Below are positions 1-7,706 of a stretch of DNA of 21,233 nucleotides, piece by piece. The DNA lies in contig JAUCBJ010002552.1 in NCBI GenBank assembly GCA_032718475.1, positions 1 through 21,233 of the forward strand, written 5' to 3'. The notes under the pieces were generated by a model, which was not told the DNA's origin, made no database searches, and saw only the letters and a program-made list of their open reading frames with translations. The stretch's first letter is position 1. Every line of letters begins with the position of its first letter. This DNA comes from Nemertoderma westbladi. Taxonomy: Eukaryota; Xenacoelomorpha; Nemertodermatida; Nemertodermatidae. A program made the translations under genes and the position numbers.

Positions 1-496
1 AGAGTATTGAATATTGAATATCTTCGGCCGTCATCCCGTTGGTGACTCCATTGGCAACCATTTCGACAGTTTCGATTGGTTTCGGTTCTTCAGTCCCCGA
101 ATAGACCGATGGCGGCGTGGTTGCTGTCCCCATGACTGAGGCTGCATTACCAACCAAAATTGCCATCTCCAGGCGCTGGAGCAGAAACTGGTGTGACCGC
201 GGTTCGTGGGTGGCACTGTGGAGACAAGCCCCGATCTCCCGGAGGAAGGTGGATGTCTCTGGACCGGGGCGGCCAAAGGTCTCAAAGGCAACGGGGTGAA
301 AAGAGTTTTTAATGCGCACCGCCCCCTCAGCTGAGTGCCCCCCAGCAATGATGGTTTGTTGAAGGTGGCTGGGGGCCAGTGTATCTAGTAATAATATCGC
401 AAAGATATGATTAGGTAGGCCTACGTGATAGTTTCTCAAACCAAATCTATCCATCCATTGACGTCCAAATATATCCAATTTCTCAATCCATACTAA
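1..496 (-). pseudogene. Partial retroelement C-terminal reading frame (runs off window edge)
   Basis: On the minus strand a frame stays open from just after a TGA (complement of 497-499) to the left edge, about 165 codons, with an internal ATG near 455. It contains LLLDTLAPSH, then AGG, then HPVAFETFG, then FLLQRLEMAILVGNAASVMG. That order (a D-LAPS motif, an AG-A spacer, a P-A-ET-G motif, and a Q-RL--AI--GNAA--G end) matches the extreme C terminus of reverse-transcriptase proteins common in marine-animal retroelements, as I remember them. The spacer between the AGG and HPVAFETFG parts is shorter than usual, suggesting an internal deletion. No catalytic domain is present in the window. It could be a 5'-truncated insertion or the end of a larger element lying to the left. 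Family assignment is from memory of motifs only. Confidence 0.5.
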
Positions 497-1565
497 TCAG
501 TATGTACTAATGTACGCTGTAATGCAATAATGTCAATGTCCAACCAAACAATGAGTTGAGTGTTATCGGACCAGCCTCCGAGAAATGTTAGGCTAACGGC
601 ACCTCGCTCTGTCGCATCTAGTTTTTGTAGTGGTCTAGTTCCAAGTTCCAGGCTACCAGAATTTGTTAGTGGATGATATAGAATCAGAACATCCTGACAT
701 CTGTGCAACTCCTGAACTCAGGCGAGCATTTTACAGATGGTGGTCTAATTTATATGGTCTTGTACCGCGAAACCGTGTATTATTTACAGATGTAGGCTAA
801 ATTTCGGGTCTTGTACCGTGCACAGTACTGGTGGGCCTACACAGCTACTGCTATTTTGCCTAATACAGGTCCCAGAGGTAAATCCTTACCCCACAGGCTG
901 TTACCTCTCTGACTGACAGCGCAACAGCCCTCTCTCCCAACCAGCCCTCTAGAACTTGCGCACTCTGGCTGCCCGCAGACTCATTGGAGCGACCTTCGGT
1001 CAATCCTCTAAGTCGTAGGACAAAGCAGCAGCTTGCAAAATAGCGTGAAGCTGCACCAAGTTTATTACGACTGTTTTAGCAACCTATTTTAATTTTAGAC
1101 CTTTTTTGACTGTTATGTATTTTAGCCCAGAAACGACTAAAATACTACATTTTGTGTATTATCCTTTTGGTTAATTATTTGGATTGTATAATTTTTCGAT
1201 GTTATACTTTGGTTCCTAACGGACCCAAACCACCCCTCATCCGGTTTCTCTTTTTCCCTCTTCCCAGAGGTTTTTCTATGGTGTTACGTACCGTACACTA
1301 TTTTTTATACCAATGAAGACATTAATAACATCTGGAAAATAGAAATCACTGTGATTTAGTACTATCTTGAAACGGTTGAGGAAGTCCGTAAATAACAAGT
1401 CGTTGAAGGACCGTGTTCTATGCGAGCTATTTACAAGTCAGTCTTTCCGCCGAGGAGAAACCAAAACAGTAAACGAGTGTATTAACATTAGGAATTATTT
1501 TTGAGATACTTAAAAAGCCGCTTAGGATCGTATTGTGCTGAAAGGCACGATAAATCCTTTACACC
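497..1565. other. No gene recognised
   Basis: Only short open frames occur here, with no recognisable protein motif. The stretch includes a minus-strand frame at 493-708 that I could not relate to the retroelement fragment next to it. No tRNA-like, SINE-like or repeat structure was evident by eye. Confidence 0.5.
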
Positions 1566-1945
1566 GCTGCGACGCGCCTGTCTGTAACTGGCAGACAGGC
1601 GCCAGCAGTCTGTTTGTTACTGGTAGACAGGCGCCAGCAGTCTGTCTGTAACTGGTAGCTAGGCGCCAGCTGTCTGTAACTGGTAGCTAAGCGCCAGCAG
1701 CCTGTCTGTAATGGATAGCCAGGCGCCAGGCAGTTTGTCTCTAACTGGTAGACTGGCGCCAGCAGTCTGTTTGTAACGGGTAGACAGACGCCAGCAGTCT
1801 GTTTGTAACTGGTAGACAGGCGCCAGCAGTGTGTTTGTAACTGGTAGCCAGGCGCCAGCAGTCTGTCTGTAACTGGTAGCTAAGCGCCAGCAGTCTGTCT
1901 GTAATGGATAGCCAGGCGCCAGGCAGTTTGGCTCTAACTGTTAAT
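1566..1945. repeat. Minisatellite, ~32-bp unit with GGCGCC core
   Basis: About eleven imperfect head-to-tail units share the core GGCGCCAGCAGTCTGT followed by a CTGTAACTGGTAGACAG-like part. Variants include GCTAAGCGCC and GGCGCCAGGCAG. The segment around 1685-1745 recurs near 1878-1938 as a block, so a higher-order duplication of roughly 193 bp is present. Several units are self-complementary: CCTGTCTG and CAGACAGG flank TAACTGG around 1578-1600, so single strands could fold into hairpins with GGCGCC between them. Confidence 0.9.
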
Positions 1946-2104
1946 CATAAGAATGTAATTTAAAGTGATAAATTAACATACAATGGTATCTACACTAAGG
2001 TGTAGTTACTAATAATTGTTCTATAAAGGTTTTAATAATTGCCGCCTTTGATTGCCTTTATGAGACTTTATTCATTGCATAAGTAATTGCCTTTGTCAAA
2101 AGTG

Positions 2105-2112
2105 TATAAATA
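2105..2112 (+). promoter_or_regulatory. TATA box of the fibrinogen-related gene
   Basis: TATAAATA lies 92 bp before the ATG at 2197. Transcription would be expected to start about 25-35 bp downstream, near 2135, giving a 5' leader of about 60 nt. The ATG has A at position -3. Confidence 0.6.
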
Positions 2113-2689
2113 GGAGGATTTTTAGGGCATTAAAACCATTCTTTAACAGAAAATTATCTTAACTTTAGTTACAAGTTATTTACAAATACTGTAAAAATGT
2201 TACCGGTAAGTCTTAAACTATTTTCTCTGCTGTCAGCTCTTTTCCTTTCGCCAGTAAATCCAACAGGCGTCTGCGGCGATAAAGAAGGGAAGTTGTACCT
2301 CATCAACTTTGGGTTGGATGTTCCCTTATGTGACGATGGAAACAATGGAACTAAATCCGGTTTGATTCTAGAACAGGTTAGTTTATTATTTAATTCATAA
2401 AGTATTCATTTAGCTTTTTTATCGTAATTTTTCATTTAATAATTTGCTGTGATAATATAACCCTCCTCTATGAATAGTGTTTGATTTATTCTTCAAAGCA
2501 GAGAAACGTTTTCTCACAGAATAATTCCATTACCTAAATAAAAGGTTAGCATCCTAAAGAGAGTGACAGCGCAGATATGACTGTAGCCAATAGCCAGTTC
2601 CTCACAAACCGTCTGTTATTTATTCAATTCAGGATTTATTTTTGTTTTTGTCGAGTATTGCAGACTAGTTTGCTATTCTGTGTTGGAAT

Positions 2690-2990
2690 ATCCATATTGG
2701 GTGTCCAGTTGTCCTTTTTGGTTCTCCAGTTGTCCGTATAGGTTATCCGCGTCTCCGACCATTTGATGTTCCCTTGTCCACAACAGGTCTCCCCATGTCG
2801 CGTTGGATATCCGTCTGTCCAACCACGTCTGTTTCCCTGTCCACGTTTTATTCCCATGTCCATGTTTGCACTCCCGTTGTCCCCACACTATAATCAGCCA
2901 GTTTGTCCCCAGCTCATATCAGTTGTCCCCAGCTCATATAAGTTGTCCCCAGCTCTTACCAGTTGTCCCCCAACTCATATAAGATTTCTT
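2690..2990. repeat. Intronic degenerate TGTCC-periodic repeat
   Basis: Inside intron 1, a TTGTCC-containing motif recurs about every 19-22 bp. The clearest part is near 2890-2985, with four units like AGTTGTCCCCAGCTCATAT. To the left the units decay (GTTGTCC, CTGTCC, CATGTCC). Open frames on both strands here are by-products of the repeat. Confidence 0.75.
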
Positions 2991-3469
2991 GTAATATTGT
3001 AATGCGGTGGACATTTTAACATTTTCTGCCACTCCCTCTTTTTGGAGTAGCATGTAAAATAATATTAGCGATCATACAGTAACACTTAATAACTTAACCA
3101 CTTAAAAACAATACCATAATATTCCATATTATACCATATTATTCTTTCATCAATAGCTATTTATAATTTATTTATTATTACAGGCTAATAATGATGGACA
3201 ATGTGGAGCCATTAATGTAAGTGTATTAGTTATATTAAATTATTATTATTATTTTATATCCGCAGTATTGAATCGCACATTTTCAACATTAAACTCAGAT
3301 TCACCTGTAATGATTGGACTGGGAGGAAAAAGTTGTGAACAATGTAAACAATGTACAATCAATAATATTTTTCTTCCCAATAAATATGATCTGAACAAAG
3401 TCTTATTTTCTTATCGTTACAAAGATTTTTATATAAAGCAGACATCACTAATTATACTAGCCCACATAA

Positions 3470-3542
3470 AGGCGGCACAGTGCCGTTTTCAAAATTTGTA
3501 ACTCTTTCTCATTTGAACCTCATGTGCGCCTCACTGCCGCCT
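3470..3542. repeat. Short inverted repeat in intron 2
   Basis: AAGGCGGCACAGTG on the left is complementary to CACTGCCGCCTT on the right, apart from a 2-nt bulge, with about 47 bp between them. The left arm also contains the palindrome GGCACAGTGCC. No function is claimed. Confidence 0.5.
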
Positions 3543-3806
3543 TAATCATTTGTAACATAATTATTTGCTAAATTTATTTCCATGCGATTTCATAGATATT
3601 GTAAGTGGTGAAAAGTTGAGTTGAATTTGTAAAAATTTATAAAAATATTTCCTAACAGGTTACAGAATTGGAAGAACAGAATAGAGTTGAAAGAAAATAT
3701 TACACAGTTGAGTGACCAAGTAATCGATATAAATACAACCCTAACTAACCAAGTCGATGAGCTAAAGAACGTTGTTAGTTTCTTTAGCCAATTCTTGTTT
3801 GGGCAG

Positions 3807-3872
3807 GAGATAAAGATTCAACAAACAGTTGATGGTCCGGAGATAAAGATTCAACAAAGAGTTGATGGATCT
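3807..3872 (+). repeat. 33-bp in-frame tandem duplication in FReD exon 3
   Basis: Two copies (3807-3839 and 3840-3872) encode EIKIQQTVDGP and EIKIQQRVDGS. The second copy runs straight into the FReD (QRVDGSVDFYRNW), so the duplication lies exactly where the missing front of the domain should have joined. Confidence 0.85.
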
Positions 3873-4378
3873 GTTGACTTCTATCGAAACTGGGATGAAT
3901 ATGTTGATGGATTTGGCGACTCGAATACCAATTTTTGGATGGGGTTGGAGACGATCCACAAGCTGAGTGAAGGCGGGGTGAAGTTGAGAGTCGATTTGTG
4001 GTACACTGGATGGGGGTGGGATGTTAAAACCGACCAGCGGGTGAATTACACCAACGAACACCGATACGCGGAATACAACAACTTCTCTATCGGATCAGCT
4101 GCAACTAATTACACCCTACATGTATCCGGTTACCATGGTACTGCTGGTGACTCATTGGAGTATCACAACGGTCTCCCATTCTCTACCAAGGACCGCGATA
4201 ATGACGAGTAGACGACTCACAACTGCGCCGTAGAACTTACTGGGTCGTGGTGGTACAACTGACTGCGCGGCCAGTAACTTGAACGGAGAATATGGTGCGG
4301 AGTGGATGAAAGGACCTTATTGGTTTTATTTTACTGGAGTGAATCCGGCTTCTCGAGTTGAAATGAAGATTTTGATTT

Positions 4379-4875
4379 AGTGAAACTGTAAGATTTATAT
4401 AAAATTACTAAATAATTCCAATAGAGTTGCGTTGGAAACTAACTTTTACATTTAATTATAAAATATATAAATAATATTAATATATAATATAACAAATAAT
4501 ATAATATAAATATAATATATATATTATAAACTAGTATAGTAAATAAAATAAATAAATAAATAAAATAGTAAATAGTAGTAAATAATAGAAAATAATAAAA
4601 AAATTAATATAATAATAAATATTAAATAAAATATTTATATAAATATAAATAAAATATAATTATATTTGGGTGAAAAGTTAATAATAATTATTAATAATAC
4701 TGTAGTTCCGGAATAAATATCGTTTTTTACTCTAAAATTATTGACGTTAACGTTTTTATTATTTATTTTACAGTTTGAATTCCCAATGAGTTGTAGAAGA
4801 GATACTGTACCTTGGTCTACAGTTCTATATGATTCATTAAACACAACTGATATATGTTACTAGTTTATATGTTAT
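4379..4875. other. AT-rich low-complexity DNA after the FReD gene
   Basis: Almost pure A/T with TAATATAATAT- and AATAAATA-type tracts between about 4440 and 4680. It holds many possible polyadenylation hexamers, but none can be singled out. No coding potential was seen. Confidence 0.7.
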
Positions 4876-5163
4876 ATGGTTATGGGTTATATTAGGTTAT
4901 TGGTTAATGTTTGGTTTAACCCCTTCCATATATGGTTATTGGTTTATATTTGGTTAACCCCTTCCATATATGGTTATTGGTTTATGTTTAGTTTAACCCC
5001 TTCCATATATGGTTATTGGTTTATGTTTAGTTTAACCCCTTCCATATATGGTTATTGGTTAATATTTGGTTAACCCCTTCCATATATGGTTATTGGTTTA
5101 TGTTTGGTTTAACCCCTTCCATATATGCTTATTGGTTTATGTTTGGTTTAACCCCTTCCATAC
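4876..5163. repeat. Minisatellite, 38-39 bp unit, about seven copies
   Basis: Units containing CCCCTTCCATATATGG then TTATTGGTTTATGTTTGG. The CCCC starts are at 4920, 4958, 4997, 5036, 5074, 5113 and 5152, so the period alternates between 38 and 39 bp. The open frames here, which repeat IYGYWFMF-like peptides, are by-products of the repeat. Confidence 0.92.
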
Positions 5164-5524
5164 TGAAGAGAAAATAAAGGCCTCACCTAGATCACTGAAT
5201 GTTTTCTTCTTTAATATAAATTCCCCATGGCAATATTTATGTAATAACAGAGCACCTAAACTAATTATGAGAATATATATGCTACATTTATCGACCTAAT
5301 AAACTTTTTTTAAAGAAATTCTATAAGATAAATGTTAAAGAACTGCCGAAACCCTTTCGAATGAGCCTAAAAATCAATAGATTTGGTTTAAAAATGGCGG
5401 AGGAGTAGTTGTGTTTTAAAAATGATAAACGTCATTCTGAGATAATTGATTTTAAAGGCTGAACCTTCCCGCGCAAAAACTGTCTGCTAATATGTGAGAA
5501 TGTCTGTCAATACTTTTCTATATT
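5164..5524. other. No gene recognised
   Basis: AT-rich single-copy-looking sequence. No motif, splice-site set or repeat stands out. Confidence 0.5.
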
Positions 5525-5595
5525 TTTATATTTTTTAATTTCTTCGTATTAACCCGCCTCCCACCCCTTAATACGGAGAAATTAAAAAATATAAA
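5525..5595. repeat. Long inverted repeat with C-rich loop
   Basis: 5525-5552 pairs with 5568-5595 over 28 bp with a single mismatch (TTCG against TCCG). The loop is 15 nt and almost all C (5553-5567). A stem this long is unlikely to arise by chance even in AT-rich DNA. It could be a small fold-back element or a structured RNA. No flanking target duplication is obvious. Confidence 0.8.
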
Positions 5596-5692
5596 CATTC
5601 TTCATATGTAAAATGTCAATAAAATTTCGACCTAAAAGTGCAAACCTTATATTCTTTACATGGGCGCCAAGGACTGCCATATTTGGTACACT

Positions 5693-5707
5693 ACAGTATA
5701 ATAATTA
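5693..5707. repeat. Target-site duplication, left copy (15 bp)
   Basis: ACAGTATAATAATTA is repeated exactly at 7041-7055, right after the poly(A) tail. This fixes the borders of the truncated retrotransposon between the copies. Confidence 0.93.
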
Positions 5708-6815
5708 TCCTCCTAACCCGCGTCATCCCCAATGCAACGGAGCACTTCGGGAAGCTGGAGGAGACGGTGCAGCGGTTCATCGCCAAACTGCTCGACAGGC
5801 CGTCGCTATCGGCGGTTGAACGCCAACTAGTCTCCCTCCCAACTCGGGATGGCGGATTGGGTATCCCGGTTCCTTCCGACTTGGAGACGCAGTACGACCA
5901 CTCGCGCCGAGTCTGTGAACCGTTCGCAGATGCGGAGTCGATGGCAGCGGTGCGGACTGAACAGAGACGGATCGTGACCGAGGTGAAGGCGGAGTCCGTA
6001 ACATCGTCTCGTACTAAAAGGGAACAAGTATACGCCCAGTTACCCACAGACCAACGCAAACTGTGTGAACTCACAACAGAAAAAGGTGCGTCAGCTTGGT
6101 TAAACTCCAAGCCACTAACCCTACAAGTTACTCACCTGAGTAAAGAAGGGTTCCGGGATGCGGTGTGTCTCCGCTACGGTTGGTGTCCGAAGAATCTACC
6201 ATCTCGTTGTGCCTGTGGGGCGCGATTTTCTGCAACCCACGTCCTGTCGTGCCCAACTGGAGGTTTCCCCTCCATCAGGCACAATGAGATACGTGATTTC
6301 GTCGCCAACTCGCTCACTGAGGTCGCCTACAGCGTTGCTGTTGAGCCGATGCTCCAGCCGTTATCCGGTGAAACTTTCACCCATCGTACCACCTCGACGG
6401 ACCAGCAGGCGAGGCTGGATGTGTCTGTGAGCGGCTTCTGGGGAAACCGATTCCAGCGGTCGTTCATCGACGTGTCCGTGTTTAACCCGCTGGCGGCGAC
6501 GAACGCGGCTATGTCCCTAGACGCAGCGCACGGGAGGTGGAACATTCTACTTTCGTCCCCCTCATATTCTCGGCCTTTGGCGGGATGGCGCCGACCACGC
6601 GCCAGTTTGTTAAGCGCCTGGGACAGAAGCTCGCGGACAAACGCGAGGTCAGGTACTCGGAATGCGTCACGTGGATCCGGCGCAAGTTAAACTTCGCGTT
6701 GCTTCGTTCCTCCCTGCTCTGCCTTCGAGGTTGTAGGTCAGCCTCTAAACGGCCGGTTCATTGTCCAGTGTCTGATGCCTCCATTCGGTTGGACAACGCC
6801 GACACTGAGCCGTAG
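5708..6815 (+). pseudogene. Reverse-transcriptase C-terminal fragment: thumb, zinc finger and restriction-like endonuclease region
   Basis: Frame 1 (5708-about 6535) encodes a thumb-like segment (ERQLVSLPTRDGGLGIP), the EKGASAWLNSKPL and FRDAVCLRYGW motifs, and a zinc-binding CACG-ATHVLSC followed by GGFPSIRHNEIRD. It then has ARLDV...SFIDVSVFNP, two acidic positions resembling the PD-D core of restriction-like endonucleases found after the RT in R2-type elements. The end continues in another frame from GTG 6537 (REVEHSTFVPLIFS...LLRSSLLCLRG) to the stop at 6813-6815. Relatives, as I remember them, have an extra KR-rich stretch before EVEH, so a small internal deletion near 6530 probably caused the frameshift. 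The RT palm is absent, so the copy is dead. Endonuclease assignment is tentative. Confidence 0.75.
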
Positions 6816-7018
6816 CCTGGTAGTACAGCGCAGTCGTACAGGCCTACAATAGCTGACCAGTAGGCCTACAACATAAACAACCAACTGTTTTGAATTTCCC
6901 CCTTACATCCGTATCACTGTACCTCATTGTATAAATCAGATTTGGTGATAGGGTGTAATAGTGCAATTTGAAATCCATTGTATCAACTATGTTATTATAC
7001 TATCATTCTCACCCAATC
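6816..7018 (+). other. 3' UTR of the truncated retrotransposon
   Basis: Non-coding stretch between the stop codon and the poly(A) tail, containing two AGGCCTACAA motifs (about 6840 and 6862). No canonical AATAAA was seen directly before the tail. Confidence 0.65.
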
Positions 7019-7040
7019 AAAAAAAAAAAAAAAAAAAAAA

Positions 7041-7055
7041 ACAGTATAATAATTA
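7041..7055. repeat. Target-site duplication, right copy (15 bp)
   Basis: Exact copy of 5693-5707. Its first A is indistinguishable from the poly(A) tail. Confidence 0.93.
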
Positions 7056-7177
7056 CTGCCTGAAATATTATATTTACCTCCAGAGAAGGTGTGATTCCTT
7101 GTGATTTCCTTAACCTTGGCAGTTCAATTAATGCAGAGCATGTCTTTACTTTATTTCGCATTCGGTTGTTTTATACT

Positions 7178-7182
7178 GGATC
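7178..7182. repeat. Target-site duplication GGATC, left copy
   Basis: GGATC directly before the 5' LTR is repeated at 16231-16235 directly after the 3' LTR. Five-bp duplications are usual for BEL/Pao, Gypsy and Copia integrases. Confidence 0.9.
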
Positions 7183-7245
7183 TGTTAGCTTATCCAATTC
7201 CGCTAACACAAACCCATAGAGTGAGCCATAAAGCAATATTGGGAG

Positions 7246-7274
7246 CACGAGGTTGATTACCAATCAACCTCGTG
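7246..7274 (+). other. Perfect 13-bp hairpin in LTR
   Basis: CACGAGGTTGATT (7246-7258) and AATCAACCTCGTG (7262-7274) are exact reverse complements around a 3-nt loop. The same hairpin is intact in the 3' LTR (15770-15798). It lies upstream of the predicted transcription start. In the 3' LTR copy it would therefore be near the RNA 3' region, where it could shape RNA folding or act as a binding site. Confidence 0.85.
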
Positions 7275-7458
7275 TCAGCCCAGTAAACGGGGACAATAGG
7301 CCCCAAAGGAGACACACACAATAGGGGTCAGGGGCCAAACCCCTAACCGAGAGAGAACACAGGGAGTGAAGGGAAACACTCCAAAGGGTGCCAACAGGGA
7401 TATCAACCAATCAGAGGGGGGAAAGGCATCGATTGAGTAGCAATAAGGCCACCGTGCA

Positions 7459-7507
7459 ATATAACCAGTAACCTGTAATCATTCATTCAGTTTACTCAAT
7501 CAGATCA
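7459..7507 (+). promoter_or_regulatory. Candidate LTR core promoter
   Basis: AATATAACC near 7459-7467 is a TATA-like box. ATTCAGTTT at about 7485-7493 and ATCAGATCAGT at about 7499-7509 look like initiators 25-45 bp downstream. A start here would put the U3/R border just before the self-complementary segment at 7512. A second TATATATT at 7551 is an alternative. Confidence 0.35.
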
Positions 7508-7511
7508 GTAG

Positions 7512-7534
7512 GGTGGAACGGGGACTTCTGTCAC
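7512..7534 (+). other. LTR segment complementary to the primer-binding site (candidate self-primer)
   Basis: All 23 bases are the exact reverse complement of 7712-7734. The 3'-most base (7534) pairs with 7712, the first base after the LTR. An RNA ending at 7534 would therefore be placed to prime minus-strand DNA synthesis into U5. The matching 3' LTR segment (16036-16053) keeps both flanks but has CGT in place of GGGGACTT. Confidence 0.6.
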
Positions 7535-7706
7535 CGTCCGCTACCGCCATTATATATTACCTGTTGTGTCATACTATACTATATCAACTATCAGACTATT
7601 ATACCTTTATACATATTACCCAACATCAGAACTCTTTTACCTTTCACACACGGCGGGGACGCGTGGATAGAAAACCCAACGGATAAACCGGGATCCGTAG
7701 ATCCCG

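Larger units (their letters stand above)
2197..4378 (+). pseudogene. Fibrinogen-related domain (FReD) secreted protein gene, three exons, broken
   Basis: Exon 1 is 2197-2376 (60 codons, phase 0), beginning with a hydrophobic signal peptide (LFSLLSALFL). It ends CAG|GTTAGT. Exon 2 is a 33-nt mini-exon, 3184-3216 (...TTATTACAG| and AAT|GTAAGTG), encoding ANNDGQCGAIN. Exon 3 starts at 3659 or, to keep phase, at the second acceptor 3666. It encodes a coiled coil with hydrophobic heptads, then FReD motifs: DGSVDFYRNWDEY, FWMGLETIH, LRVDLWY, the Ca-site DRDND, ELTGSWWYN, NLNGEYG. FReD proteins are secreted lectin-like recognition or adhesion proteins. The front third of the usual ~215-residue domain, with its first Cys and GGGWT motif, is missing. 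A TAG at 4209-4211 and an extra T near 4261, just after the WWYN codons, break the frame. A functional gene is unlikely unless these are assembly errors. Confidence 0.75.
5708..7041 (+). mobile_element. 5'-truncated non-LTR retrotransposon with poly(A) tail
   Basis: The element starts abruptly in the C-terminal part of a reverse-transcriptase protein. It continues through a 3' UTR (6816-7018) and ends in 23 A residues (7019-7041; the last A is shared with the repeat), between perfect 15-bp target duplications. This is the product of target-primed reverse transcription that stopped early. The 5' 70 bp of the open frame that crosses the left border (5638-5707) belong to the target DNA, not to the element. 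Confidence 0.9.

Noticed and set aside
2636-3002. Frames in FReD intron 1
   Set aside because: They follow the TGTCC-periodic repeat and lack unique coding content.
4876-5299. Frames encoding IYGYWFMFSLTPS-like repeats
   Set aside because: By-product of the 38-39 bp minisatellite. The mixed period breaks any real coding constraint.
5638-5707. N-terminal part of the open frame entering the truncated retrotransposon
   Set aside because: It lies outside the target duplication, so it is flanking DNA read through by chance.
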